From Sphagnum compactum (Eukaryota > Bryophyta > Sphagnopsida > Sphagnales), in assembly GCA_965153455.1 (NCBI GenBank), contig OZ234503.1, forward strand, positions 15,133,118 to 15,197,117: 64,000 nt of DNA. Direction: 5' to 3'. Below the pieces are notes generated by a model. It searched no databases. It was not told the origin of the DNA and was given only the letters and a program-made list of their open reading frames with translations. The position numbers and the translations under genes are program-made. Positions 13,500-25,949 of this stretch are shown here, in pieces (positions within the stretch are counted from its first letter, which is position 1; every line of letters begins with the position of its first letter).

Positions 13500-13995
13500 T
13501 ATTACTTACCTATTACGCATAGTACTAGGTACCCCTATTGCAGGTACCTTGTACATAAGTAGGTAGGTAGGTAGGTAGGTAGGTACCTAGTCCAGTGCAG
13601 CCACTCTTGCATCACATTGCACATGTGCACCAATCATTCACATAGCTACCTACTACATAATAGGTACCTATATTCTAGCACCTACTACTGGATCTAGGTA
13701 CCTAGTATCTAGAACCTACTGCACCGTGATCTAGGTACCTAGAATATAGCACCTAATTCTGCGAACTAGGAACCTACTGTCTAGTACCTACTACTGCTAC
13801 CTATGTACCTAGTACCTATTGCCAGGGTTCCTCTTACTAGGCATACCTACTACTAGGTGCCTGCTGTAGGTACCTAGTACATAACTAGGTAGGTACAACA
13901 CAGAGCCACTGCCCAGTGTACTTGTGCATGAATGATTTGTCATAGCTACCTACTAGATTGTAGGTACCTGGTACCTACGTACCTACCTGTTACTG
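13500..13995. repeat. GGTACC/CTAGGTACCTAG-rich repeat block upstream of the response regulator
   Basis: The block is built from degenerate CTAGGTACCTAG palindromes, (GTAG)n at about 13558-13586 and ACCTACTACT segments. Two longer segments are homologous: about 13550-13675 and about 13875-13975. They share GTACATAA(G/C)TAGGTAGGTA, a central GCCACT...GTGCA stretch and CATAGCTACCTACTA. This indicates an older duplication about 320 bp apart. The block ends about 50 bp before the GC-rich leader of the response regulator gene. Confidence 0.7.
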
Positions 13996-14458
13996 CGGCC
14001 TTCCTCCTCCTCTACCCTTCCTTCCTTCCTTCCTTCCTTGCCTCTCGCCATCGCCGCGCTCGTCGTGGTGGTGGTCGTTGGCGGGGTTTTTGGTGCTCCG
14101 GTGTTGCTTGAATTTGTTCGTGCGGAGGAGCAGATCTGCGTTTCTTTGATGTCGGTTTCTCTGCTTGTTTGCTGTGATTTCCGTTGGTTGCGTTTGCGAC
14201 TTTTTTTTCCCTCGTTTTTCTGCGCTTTCTTGCGCGACCTACGCTGTGAAGGGGTATGTAACCGTCGGAAATGTGCGTAATAACCGTCCTCGGGTTTTTT
14301 CCTCAGACTATTTTGTCGTTGTTTCGGTGTTTTGTTTCCAGTAGTTGTAGCCTGCGGTTTTTTTTGCCTCGGATTTGCTTGCTTGATGCCTTTCCTGAGC
14401 GTCTTTGTAAGAATCAGTAAGAATTGGTCTCCTCGTCGTCGTCGTCGTCGTCGTGGCT

Positions 14459-14889
14459 ATGGCGGAGGTTCCTCGTGTGCATCATCAGCATCCGGAGTTC
14501 GCGGCTCTGGTGCCGCGTAGTGGTTGCACAGTTGGCGGTTTGCGCACTGGATGAGTGGAACACGACCGCGCCACGGTAGGGAAGGGTTTGGGGAGCAATG
14601 GGACCACCACCACCCGGGGAGCAGCGGTCGACAACGGCCACTGTGGAGCTTCATCAGCAGTATCAGCAACAAGAGATCAAGCAGAGACATTGCGGCCGGG
14701 AGGAACAGCAGGAGGGACGGCAGCAGCAGAAGCAAACAAGCGATGCGGATAGCAATGAAAAGACTACGACCACATCTGATACGAGTAACGATGACAGCTA
14801 CACCAAGATGGATCCACCAGGTAATGACTTCCCTGCAGGAATGCGGGTGCTTGTGGTGGACGACGATCGGACATGTCTCGTCATCCTAG
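14459..14889 (+). promoter_or_regulatory. Two upstream ORFs before and overlapping the response-regulator start
   Basis: An ATG at 14459 opens a 31-codon frame that stops with TGA at 14552-14554. Another ATG at 14551 overlaps that stop (ATGA) and opens a 112-codon frame ending at 14889. This second frame runs over the first in-frame ATG of the main protein (14598) in another frame. If the transcript begins upstream, both would precede the main start and could limit its translation. Transcript ends are not visible here. Confidence 0.4.
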
Positions 14890-17800
14890 AGAAAATGCTG
14901 CGACGCTGTGCTTACCAAGGTACGTGTGTATACTGTATGCGACGTATCTCGATCTACATACACAACTTACTCCTCCTGTCTCCTCCCCGTATCTTCTGAT
15001 TCCCACAGTCCAATTCCCGTGGTGAAATCGAGGGATCTTCTTCTGTGAAGAGTCTCAGGATGCAATGTATGTAATGCACATCCAGGGATCTTCTGTAAAG
15101 AGTCTCAGGATTGCAATGTATGTAATGCACAGCATTACAGTTTCTTGATCTGCAATTAGGTGTATCTGGCCTCAAGTATTTCTTCCTCTGATCTCATTTT
15201 GGAAGTCTGTAATGCATTGCCTGCTTCTAGCATTGCATATGGTATTGGAGACAAGTCCGTTTTGTTTCCACAAGCAATGCAAAAATCAGCTATCACTCTA
15301 GGAAGCTGTGGAGAAACATTTGTCCAGATTATGAAAGCAGTAGTTCAGATTGCTTGTACATTCTCCTGGGCAGTGAGCAAAAAATCTGTTTCCAACTGCT
15401 CTGGACGGCCATGAATCCTATTCTATGATGACCCACTACAGGATCCTCTATTGTATATTAAGGTGTGCTCTTGACACTTGTTTGTTACAGGGTGTGTGTA
15501 TCCTGACAAAGGAAATGATGCAAACTAGAGGAGGAATCTCTTGTTGTGATTTTTTCCCCTATGTAGATGGGTGCAGAGATTTGTTGACGGTTTTTTTTTG
15601 GTTTGTATTTCTTGCTAGTTACAACTTGTTGGAAGGCAACCAAAGCATTGGAGCTGCTGCGGGCAGATAAGGATGCATTTGATGTGGTGATCAGTGATGT
15701 AATTATGCCTGATATGGATGGTTTTAAGCTTCTGGAACTTGTTGGGCTTGAGATGGACCTCCCAGTCATCAGTAAGTATGGTTGCTATCTTGACCTTAAT
15801 GTGCTACAAGAATTGTGTCTTTTTTTTTCATTCGGAGTACATTACTTAAGAAATGTGTCTTTTATTTGGAGTTGTTAAGTTTGATTATTACCAAAGTATC
15901 AGCTTTAACAGAGCTCTATTGTGTTGCAGTGATGTCAGCAAATGGTGCTGTAAGTGCAGTGATGAAGGGGATTACACATGGAGCCTGTGACTATCTCCTG
16001 AAGCCAGTACGAATAGAAGAGCTTCGGAATATATGGCAGCATGTGGTTCGAAAGAAGCGTAATGTCTCAAAGGAAGTAGAGCAATCTGTTAGTGCTGATG
16101 GTGGTGAGCATCAGAATGGGGAATATGCATCATCAGGCAATGATTCAACAGATGCAAACTGGAAGCTGTCTAAAAAGAGAAGGGAAGCAAAGGAGCATGA
16201 TGATGATAATGACTTGGATGGTGATGATCCTTCTTGTTTGAAAAAGCCTCGTGTTGTGTGGTCAGTGGATCTCCATCAGCAGTTTGTTTGTGCTGTAAAC
16301 CAGTTAGGTGTTGACAGTAAGTTTCTGCCTACCCAAAAACCTAAGATCTCCATTCATATTTCTTGGTTTTGAATTCTAGGCATGGTGTGGATAAATGCAG
16401 TATATGGTGCAAGAAAACCATTGCACTGTAGAGAGACATGTAGGATGTAACCCTTAACCTGTTGGAGAGCAATATCCAGTCTTATAGAAGGATTGCCTTC
16501 ACTCACTGCACATCTTGGTGTATGTTTTCATTTTGGTGGGCTTCTGCAGTAGTCTTATGTGTATCTAAAACAAACATCTCTAAGTGGGTCACATGGGTTT
16601 CCTATTTGTGATGCAGAGGCTGTACCCAAAAGAATCTTGGAGCTAATGGGTGTTCAAGGTTTGACCCGAGAAAATGTTGCTAGCCATTTACAGGTACAGA
16701 TTGAGGACAAGGTCAAGATCCAGTTGCATCCAGGTTGCAAACCCGGCTTCATAGTATTTGCACTACTTTACTAAATATACTATATTTCTTTGTGCTCATT
16801 TAAGCAATGATGCACAGCACCTTTAGAAGGGTTTGAACTTGGAAGCCGTTTGTGAAGTTTGGGAGGGTAACATGCATGCTTGCTGAGATGATTTGGAAGC
16901 AGGGTTTGACCAGTGTATGAGTGGAAGCAGTAATTGTTATTTGGATGTTGGCTGCCCATAATGCCATAAGGGGAGCAAATTGTAGGCTACAATCCAGTTG
17001 TTTTTTGTCATAAGTGTGTCCTCGTGCTTACTGGAAAGCTCATACCTTTCCAGGCAGGGATATTGATCACCTATGAAAGGAGGTCGTACCCCTACAGGGT
17101 GGCCTGCAGGGTGAAGAGCCCCTGAGTCAAACTTTGTTGGCAAATCAAGTGTCTCCTCTTTCTTTTCTTCAGCCAGGGTCTTGAGGTACTTTCATCACCC
17201 ATAATCTTGTGAAACATGGTTGGTGTTTGTCAATTTGTAGAAATACCGGTTGTACCTGCGGAGACTAACAAATCAGCAAGGTGGAGATGCAACCTTTGGT
17301 CCTGGCGCTTTTGATTTTAGCTCCTGTGATGGTGATTTTCAAGCCCTTGCTGGGGGCAGTAGGCAGATGCCTCCTGTTCAAACTCTTGCAGCCTTGCGGG
17401 CAGATTTATTGAGTGGGTCAGGAGCAAATGATTTTGGTGGTGACCTTGATACCGCAACTATTCTTCAGCTTGCTGATTTACAAGGTTCTGCCAATGTCGG
17501 AAGTGTTGGACCTACAATGAGACCACAAATGAGCACACCATCACTAGTAGGTGATCGGACTCTGTTATTCCAGGGTGTGACTGATCTAGACCGGCTTGCC
17601 CAACCCCACCGTGTTTCTGCAATCAGGCAGCAGCCAGGGTCAATAGATGAAGCAACAGCCCTAACAGCTAGTATCCAGCAGCATATAGTGGAAACCAGTG
17701 GACTTCGATCCTTAAATACGAACTTGCCAGGCAGAGGCCAACCTGAGAATGCTCTCATAATGCAGCTCCTTCAGCAAAGGGCAGGTGCTGACAATACTGG

Positions 17801-18813
17801 TCGTGCAGGAGGTTTTCTGCCACTTGTGGGAACTGAGTTAGATACTAGGGCACTTTCTGATGTCTTGGGCACAGGGAGAAGGGTAATAGGACCCCCTCCT
17901 GGCAGCATGGTTGCAACAGTATCAAGTGCATTGGATGCTTTAATCCGACCAAACTCGAATGCCAATTACCTAGGACAAAGTACAGGAATTGTCCCTTCAA
18001 CTTTTCCTCCAGCTGGTATGGGGACTGGGCCCAGTGTGATAAATGAGAGCTCCAATGAGGCAACGGTGGAAGTGAGCTTTCTCCCATCACAGAACTCTGG
18101 CAATGGTTGTGGACAGATTGTGAATCAGAATAACATTAGATCAGGTTGGTCAGCACTGCAAACAGGGCTCAGTAGTTTCCATGATGAATTGGGGTTACCA
18201 CAGGTTGCTAGATTCGGTTCCCACTATGATTATAATCACATTGTCACTACCAATAATCTAGGTGGTGAAGGAGTTGTGTCAGGGCAACATGGTTCTGAAT
18301 TGGTTTTCCCATCAAGATTAGCAGCAGACAGGGCAGTGATTGGGCCAGTGCACAATGGCAGTGGTCATTGTAATAATAGAGGGTCTGAAACAGCAGACAG
18401 CAATGATAAATGGATGAGAGATGAAAGGAGAGCTGGCTCAGTTTACTCGAAGCTGGAGCGCCCATTTTCATCCACTGATGCTTCATCAGATGACCTATTC
18501 AATATGGTCTTCAATAAACAGGTTTGTCATTGATTTTGTTCCCAGGAGATCAGTAATTACTTCTGTTGGATCCAACTCTGTCCTTGTTGGGTATTTCTTT
18601 TCCTTGTCTTGTTCTAACATCTGTATAAGAGAGGTACAAACAGAGACCATATTTTCAGATCAGAGTGCTGAGTGTGAGGAGAATCTTCATGCAAGAAGAC
18701 TGATGCCTGTTCTGCATTTGTGCCACCACCAGCCACAAGTGGGGAACATGAACCTCTTGGAAGGCGATCTTGGATCCGATGGCTATGTGCTGGATGGGCT
18801 CTTTGTGAAGTGA
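14598..18813 (+). CDS. Type-B response regulator (ARR1/ARR2-like transcription factor)
   Basis: This is a cytokinin two-component output protein: a nuclear transcription factor activated by phosphorelay from histidine kinases via HPt proteins. Coding exons, deduced by splice signals and phase, are 14598-14919, 15619-15771, 15930-16316, 16617-16693, 17241-18521 and about 18664-18813, giving about 789 aa. The receiver domain is at about residues 82-195: acidic pair D88/D89, phosphoacceptor D134 in [12 protein letters not shown]183 in LLKPVR. A linker follows, then the GARP/Myb-like DNA-binding domain (about 263-322) with [20 protein letters not shown]. The C-terminal half is Gln/Gly-rich. An acidic end ([17 protein letters not shown]) resembles type-B C-termini and supports the last exon. 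Without that splice, exon 5 stops at 18533 (743 aa). Start 14598 is the first in-frame ATG after a stop. M71 (14808) is an alternative. Domain identity is very secure; the start and last exon are less so. Confidence 0.93.
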
Positions 18814-21800
18814 TGGAAAATCACTGTCAATTTAATGATTTTTCTATTCTTTCAATCCATGCTGCAGATATAGCAGACAGAGAGTATGATTCAAAATATA
18901 CACTCTTCATGCTTCCCTTGTAGTGGGTTGAGTGTTTAGTGCAGCAGCCTTGTCCCATAGGATTGTGGGGCCAGATTTCATGGAGGTTTAGAATTTGGTT
19001 TCAGGGCTATGATTCAAGGGGAAGAAAGATAGACCCACCAAGTTAGGTCTCTACATTTATCGCACCAAAAAGAACCAGAGAGTGCAACTGTAGTGTACAT
19101 TTGAGATGGTGCCTCCTGTTTCTTCTTTGTAGTGCTACCCCCTTTGCTTTTCCTTCACTTCTGGACAGAGATTTGACAGTTGTTAGAGCAAAACCAGAGA
19201 ATAAAAACTAAGAGTTTCATTTGATATCATCAAATTAGACATAGATCGTCAGAGGTGGCATGAAGGGAGTGGCAATTCCAACGGGCTCATGGACCCTTTC
19301 TGCGACTCCTGTTCATCAGTAAGTCCCACACCATCACCAGTTGTGAAGGAATCAAATATTTCCACCGGGAATGTATTGAAGAATCAAATTGCCATCCATT
19401 GATTGATAGGCAGGCTTTCTTGAACTCCTGTGTTTTTTGTACTGATGGGATGCACTTCTGTTAATCCTATATTCCTCCATTCGTTTTTCATGGTTGGATT
19501 GTTGGCTTGTCAGAAGCTGAGATTGATGGATACACTTTTTGACCACTTGGAAGATACTTGATATTTCAACATGGTGTATTCTCCGCCCCCCATCTATCAC
19601 CATGAAGTTTTGAAAGGGTCAACTAACCTAAAATAGATGTTTACCAAATCTCAATTTCAGATTCTACTAAGCGATAAACATAGGAAACAAAATCTATGTG
19701 TATCAAGTTTTGAGATCATCAAATCGATCTTTCTTTGTTTGACCTCAAGATTGAGAATTTGGGAAAGGGGTCACTAATGTATATGTTGAACAAATTGGTT
19801 ATCAATGGTGGATCTACAACATACAATTGCTTTCAGGGCATTTTACATTTGGCTTTCAATTCTCAATAGTTTCAGCAATGCGCAATAGGGAAGGATAAGA
19901 TCTTTTGCCCTTGTGCTCTTTGATCCGATGATAGCTTCTTGTTTTTCAAGTGGTGTGTTGTTGGCTTCTTTCTTCAACAACAATTCTCGGAAGTTAGGAA
20001 TGAAGTGTAAGTTCATACGTTGCCAAATACAAATCATAACTAGCAACAAAAATGGTTTAAAATTTGTTATGCATTCATCACGTTGTCATCTAACCATAAA
20101 CTCCTCAACCTACGTACTAAATCTATTTTATAATAAACTTCCAAACATCGATTGGCCTAACTTGCTCATATTGCACAATTGTATTCCGTAGAATATTATC
20201 ATTTTGAACCCATGAAATAATAGATTTCACACGAATTTGTAACAAACCCATGAAATTTATAAATTTATGATGCTAGTTCTTTTCAAGGTTGGAATAATGA
20301 AATTATGCAACAACCATCATCCTAGTTACATAGTGCTCTTAAGCCTAACATTTTAGAGATCAAGTTGTGGACTTTACACGTACTTCTTAACATGACATTT
20401 GAAAGTTTAAAACTCATGCTTAAATATACTTAATTATAAATTTTGGTAAAACATTAATTGGCACCTGTCCAACTTGGTATTGACTTGCCATCACTACTCA
20501 AAGAACAATGGCATGAGCTTAAATGGCACAAACAACAAGCACTTTCACAAACACAAAAAGGCATGCATATAAGGTTTTTTTGTGTGGGACAAGCAAACAA
20601 GCATGAAAGTTTATCATTTGTGGAGGAAATTGCTTGGATAAATGCCTTGTTGTTCATATGTACAACCTCTAATTTTTATTTTTATTTTTGTAAGCCGCTC
20701 TTGGAATTCTCACCTTTGAGAAGGAAATATCAAGACGCAAAAAAGCACAAAGAGGAAGGCGACGGCAGTCGCCTTCCTCTTCTTGTTTTGCTGCGCTGCA
20801 ACGCAAGAAGACGACAGCAGCAACGTTGCCGTCACCTTCTTCTTCCTCTTCTTTTGATGCGACAAATATAAATATAAAGCTTACTTCATGTACATCATAT
20901 CCTAAATGTTATGAATATTATTAACAACCATAATCTAACATAATTTTCCCTTATAACTTGAGGGTATAAGTCGTCACCAATTCCATCATCATCTAATTCA
21001 ATGTATTTGCGTGTAGAATATTGGGTCCTTTTATATTGTGGGAAAAAACAAAAAACTCCTCTAAGAAATTGGCTTGATTTTGTTCAATCAAATTGACCAA
21101 CCAAACATCTCCCCTTGAACCTTCGCCCAATGTTCACCCAATGTCTTGTCTATAAAGGGAAAAACGAAAGTGCAATAATAACTCAATTTTTTGCATAAGA
21201 TTTGTTCTTTCTATTAGTACGTTGATTACACTCATAACATGTTGGGGGAACACAACTTCAACTTACACAACAAAATACACTTCACAAAACTTCAATTTAG
21301 ACCACCAAAAGAACAACATTCACCCAATCCAACCTCTTTTCAAATTTCAATGTATCCCACACACACATGCATATACGCTCATGTACATCCACTTTTCTTC
21401 CAAATTAATAATATGAACTCAAATAAGTAAATTCAACATACTCAAAGTTTTTCAAAACAAAATCACTCAAGCAATACATATTAACATATATTTTTCTTTC
21501 TTTTTGGTTAACACGATATTTAACCCTAAGTTGGACGACCATTTAGAAAGCCTATGACCACGAAAGTGGCGGAATATAAAAGTGGAACAAAAGTTTATAA
21601 TAACAAAAAAAGACCGTAACAAGTGTTCCAAAGTTGTAATCCTACAAAAGACACACGTCCCTATGAAAATTATTGAGCACACTTTGAAAGGTGCCCCCTA
21701 TTATGGACATTGCAAAAGGCCATTTGGGGTTATGGGTGGGTGGGTTTGGGTGGGAACAATGGCAATTTCCGGCTTTTCATTGCACAATGGAACATTTAAA

Positions 21801-24100
21801 GAAATATAAATAATGGCTTTTTGTCGAACAAAACTCGTAATATATGGCCACCCCCCCCCCCCCCCCCCCATATTATTTAATGTTGGTGGAATAGCTGATT
21901 TTTGGTCTATCATTGTTGGCATTTGGCCCCTTTTTATCTTCTTTCTTTGTTTTCTTTTCAGGTGTTTCTTTTTCAACGAATAAACAAATTAAAAATTTCT
22001 CATGACACTTAATTAGTTTTTTTAAATTAAAAATGTAATTATTTCTTTTTTTGTAATTTCATAATTTGTACAAGCTTCATATATATGCCATATATGGTGG
22101 CAAGAAAAAGAAAGTAAAATAATGTACAATAAAAGCAAACAAGTAGTCAATATTCAAGTGTTTTAAGACAAGGTGTGTTTTTTTACAATTTTACGATTTT
22201 GAAAATTTGGTGAATTTTTCCAAAAATTAGTGGAAGTTACATTAGAATGATTTTTATTTTTTTTAAATCCCAATTTTTTGGTTGAAAGAAAACAATGGTT
22301 GGACTATGAGACTTGTTCATGCCCACTCCCCACCCCATAAAATATGAGATCATCTAAGACGCTAAGTGATAGATTACACCAAAGACTTACCCTCACCTAA
22401 CACGAGGCTTTCTCCCATTAATTGAATTATAAAACATGCGATTATTCATAAATATTAAAGGAGAGAAAAGTAATTAAAATAATTAATGTTTTAAATTAAG
22501 TTATAGATCAAAGGGGTCACTTTGTAATTAGTCATATAGACTAGAGCAAAGGACATAACCACATTAAAAGTGACCCCATTTAGACGATGTTAATTCACAA
22601 TGCATGCAAACCTTCAACACTCTTGTTGGTACTAACTAAAAAACAACAACAACAAAAGTGACAAGAAATGGTAGCATTTTTATATGTATACACAAGCAAA
22701 ATGGTAGATTCGCAATATTTATTTATTGCCTTGGGGGGTATCAACTATCAACCCCAAATTGCCTTTTATTTACTTTTACTTTATTTCGGGAGCATTTCTT
22801 CAAGTAAAGACATTGGCTACATTCCCAATAGAAAACTAGATCCAAGGATAAAGGAAAAGGATACCCAACTTATTTATTTGAACAATTCCCTTGGGCGTTA
22901 TCCTATACTAAGGACCGGGGTGTGAGATGAAGTCAATTTTCTTGACCACATTATAGGACGTAACCATCCAATGATGATTATAGACTCTCAACACTCACCA
23001 AAATGTGCGTGTATTTTGAACAAGATTTTCATAAGAATTCATTGCATGTGTCATCCTAGACCTTAATGTTATGGAATGGCCTTGCCCTTACCCCCTTCCT
23101 TATGTTAGGTGCCATTGCCTCGCTCACCCTAATGAGCTTGCTTGATGCCTTACCCAACTTAACATTATGGGCAAGTGAACCATTATGTTTGAGCCTTTAG
23201 TGAACTCGCACCTACACAAACAGACTCACATAGCACACAACACATTGAGAAGTAAGATTTGGGCATAAAATTTTGGCTCAAGCTTGGACCAATGTGTGAG
23301 TGACATTTGGAGTACTATGTGTGCATGTGATAGATGAGCATGTTCCATAGAAGGAATGCATGCATGCATTTAGATGAGAAGTTGTAGATCTAATTAGGGA
23401 AGTTTTTAGTCTGAAGTTATCATAAGGGGCACAATCCTTATGCTATAAGAACCTTGTTCTCTAAGATTTGTTTTGGGGAGGGGAGGAGGGGAGGGTAAAG
23501 GTTTTCTTGAAGATCTTTTGAAAGGGAAAAGAACAAATATTGGGAATATTGGGAATTGCTTATTAGTTGGGTTTGTTGTTGTGTTTGAGAAAACAAGCAC
23601 AAAAAAAAAATGCCCCAACTTCCCCCCACAAGAAGAACTATCTTGGTTCCCGTTCTACACATAAATGGAACTTAGAAATTAAATTTCTTGGTTTCAAGTT
23701 TGATATTTCAAAAACAATTTTTTTTGGTTTCGATTTTGATTTTAGTAATTAGAACATGTTTTGGTTTAGTTCTTACTAACCCATACCAGATTTGGCAATT
23801 GTTTGCCAATTAACTTTTTGTTAACCTTTCATTCAAATCATTTCATTCTCAAAAATATTTTTTCAAAAATCTGAATTTCAATTTAGGTTCCAATTACAAA
23901 CCTAAATGGATTAAGATCATGGTTTTGATTTTTTTTATGAAAAATGAAATTAGGTTTTGATTCCTATCATGGTTCAAAATAATACTCAATTAAGATTCTA
24001 TTATTAGTAACCAAAATAATTGGATTGTAGATGACATCTTTGTAGATTGATAAGGATTAGAATTTTGAAAATATCATTTTCATTTCATTTTGTGATTCAA
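18814..24100. other. 3' flank and AT-rich spacer
   Basis: About 18.8-19.6 kb is probably 3' untranslated or downstream sequence of the response regulator. The rest is spacer with no gene I can support. It contains a perfect hairpin at 20752-20779 and a run of 20 C at 21850-21869. Confidence 0.5.
20752..20779. repeat. Perfect 12-bp inverted repeat in a GC-rich island
   Basis: GAGGAAGGCGAC (20752-20763) and its exact reverse complement GTCGCCTTCCTC (20768-20779) are separated by GGCA. They lie in a roughly 110-bp GC-rich patch (20750-20860) inside AT-rich spacer. The sequence does not show a function; it could be a transposon relic. Confidence 0.7.
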
Positions 24101-24149
24101 CAATGCCTAAGATTTGGTGGGCAAGAAAACTGATAGGAGAAAACATAGA

Positions 24150-25700
24150 TTCATGTTTCTCCCACCATTGAAGATTAGACTTTATATTTTTCACATCCAT
24201 TTGGTATTATCTCAAAATTCACAAGTTTTTTCAACAGTTCACCTGTGTTGGTAATCATTTCAAATATATTCAAATTATAATCTTCATCAACTCCTTAATT
24301 AGCAAAATCACGACCATTTCTAGATTTTATTGAAAGATGCAAATGGTGATGACACTTCAAAAGCATAGGATAAATGAATTCCTATCATATTTTTCAATAG
24401 TAATCATATATTGTTCACATTTAATAAATGAGGATACTAGACGAAGGTTTTTATTTGTAAGGTCTAACATGAAGGAAAAAGTATTGTAAGTTTTTTTTTT
24501 TTCATATTTCTTTTAAGAATGAAAGGAAATAACCCAAAACATCACAAAAAAAAATTTGATGTTAAAAACAAACATAACCAATAAAACAACACATAAATCC
24601 TTTTCCATCAAATTGTACGGGGATGGTGGATTTCAATTTCCTTCCCATGTTTCAAATTCATGGATATAACACGATGCAATATATTGTTAAACAACCAATG
24701 ACAAGTAATCACAAGTAGTCACAACAAAGGAAAAGCAATCCACAATAATTTAAGAGATGTGCCATGTTAAAGTCAATGGCATTCAACTAATCATCCTCAC
24801 AATAATATGTTTGTTGTAACAAAGAACCATGGTGTCCTAAAATTTTAGAGTTTCTTAAAACATGATTATCTATAAAAATAAGAACAGTAAATTGGATTAA
24901 TATTCACATTTCGAACTTTTAAAAAAAAATGTTTTGAAGTTAAAATTTGAGATCTACCTGTTTTCATAAGGATATTTACTTTCCTTGGGCACATTTTAAA
25001 ATCAACATGAGCTTATTCCTCTCTTGTTTGAAATTCTTAGATTTTTTGGGTTAGGTTATGCACTTTTGCACATCTTCTAGTGCAACCTTAATAGAAACAT
25101 ATTTCAAATTTTTGTATATTTTCTCATTTGTTGTAACATATTGACATGATTTTAAAGACATAAACTTTGAAAATATTCTCCCAACCCAATGCTTCATAGT
25201 TCATAATTGATTTTACCACAGTCATCATTACATTAAAGTTACATAAGCAATGATGTTTTTCCTTAAACCATGTTACTTTGACAAAAAATTTAAACTCCTA
25301 ATCAACGTTTATATTGTAGTTTCAGTAGGTTCAAATAGACCAATGGTGATATGATTTGATTATTAATTAGTTCCCAAAAAATTTAGTAACCATAGCAAAA
25401 ACATCATGAACTCCTTTAAACATCCATAAATCAAATCTTGCAATTGTAGAATTGCATTGTTTTAAGATTGGCAAAACATATTTAATTGTTTCATTTCATA
25501 CATCAAATTAGATAACACCTTTTGTGAAAGCAATTTTCTAGAAGGAAAAAATGATTTTTGGACACAAATACATGGCCATATGCTTAAAGTAAAAGGGTTT
25601 TCACAACTTGCATAGGTAAATGGTTCTTCACAATTGAATGGTTTTCCAAAGACCTTTTTTTGCTACAGATCATAACTTTTGAAAATATTTTTTGTAATAA
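24150..25700 (-). pseudogene. Decayed hAT-like transposase
   Basis: Reverse-strand translation gives a chain of conserved blocks broken by stops and frameshifts. In order these are FKGVHDVFAMVTKFFG (about 25.4 kb), HITIGLFEPTETT, HGLRKNIIAYV (about 25.25 kb), CQYVTTNEKIYKNLKYVSIK, QKCIT-PKKS (about 25.05 kb) and CPRKVNILMKTGRS (about 24.98 kb). This order resembles the catalytic and C-terminal part of hAT-like transposase-derived proteins of plants, as I remember them. No long uninterrupted frame remains, so it is a fossil. The limits are approximate. Confidence 0.55.
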
Positions 25701-25949
25701 AAAAATTTGAGATTGAACTTTTGAACACATTGGGCCTTTTTTTATTGATTCCATTCCCACAAATATTACTAAATTGTTCATTTCCTACTCAATTGTTTTA
25801 CAATAATATAGTCGTTTGCATCCACATGTTTTTTTCATATTTTTATTCCATTAATGTTGGAATATGAAATTACAAATTGATTTAATTATTTTATTTTTGG
25901 ATTTAAAACATTGGCTAAATTGTTACAACAAAGTATGCAATGCATAATC

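Noticed and set aside
17465-18486. Minus-strand open frames antisense to the response-regulator exon 5
   Set aside because: They are antisense shadows; the plus-strand frame continues directly from the DNA-binding domain with consistent splice phase.
20458-20871. 137-codon plus-strand open frame ending in a GC-rich patch
   Set aside because: It opens with TTG, no homology is recognised, and the C-terminal Arg/Leu-rich part is just translation of the hairpin island.
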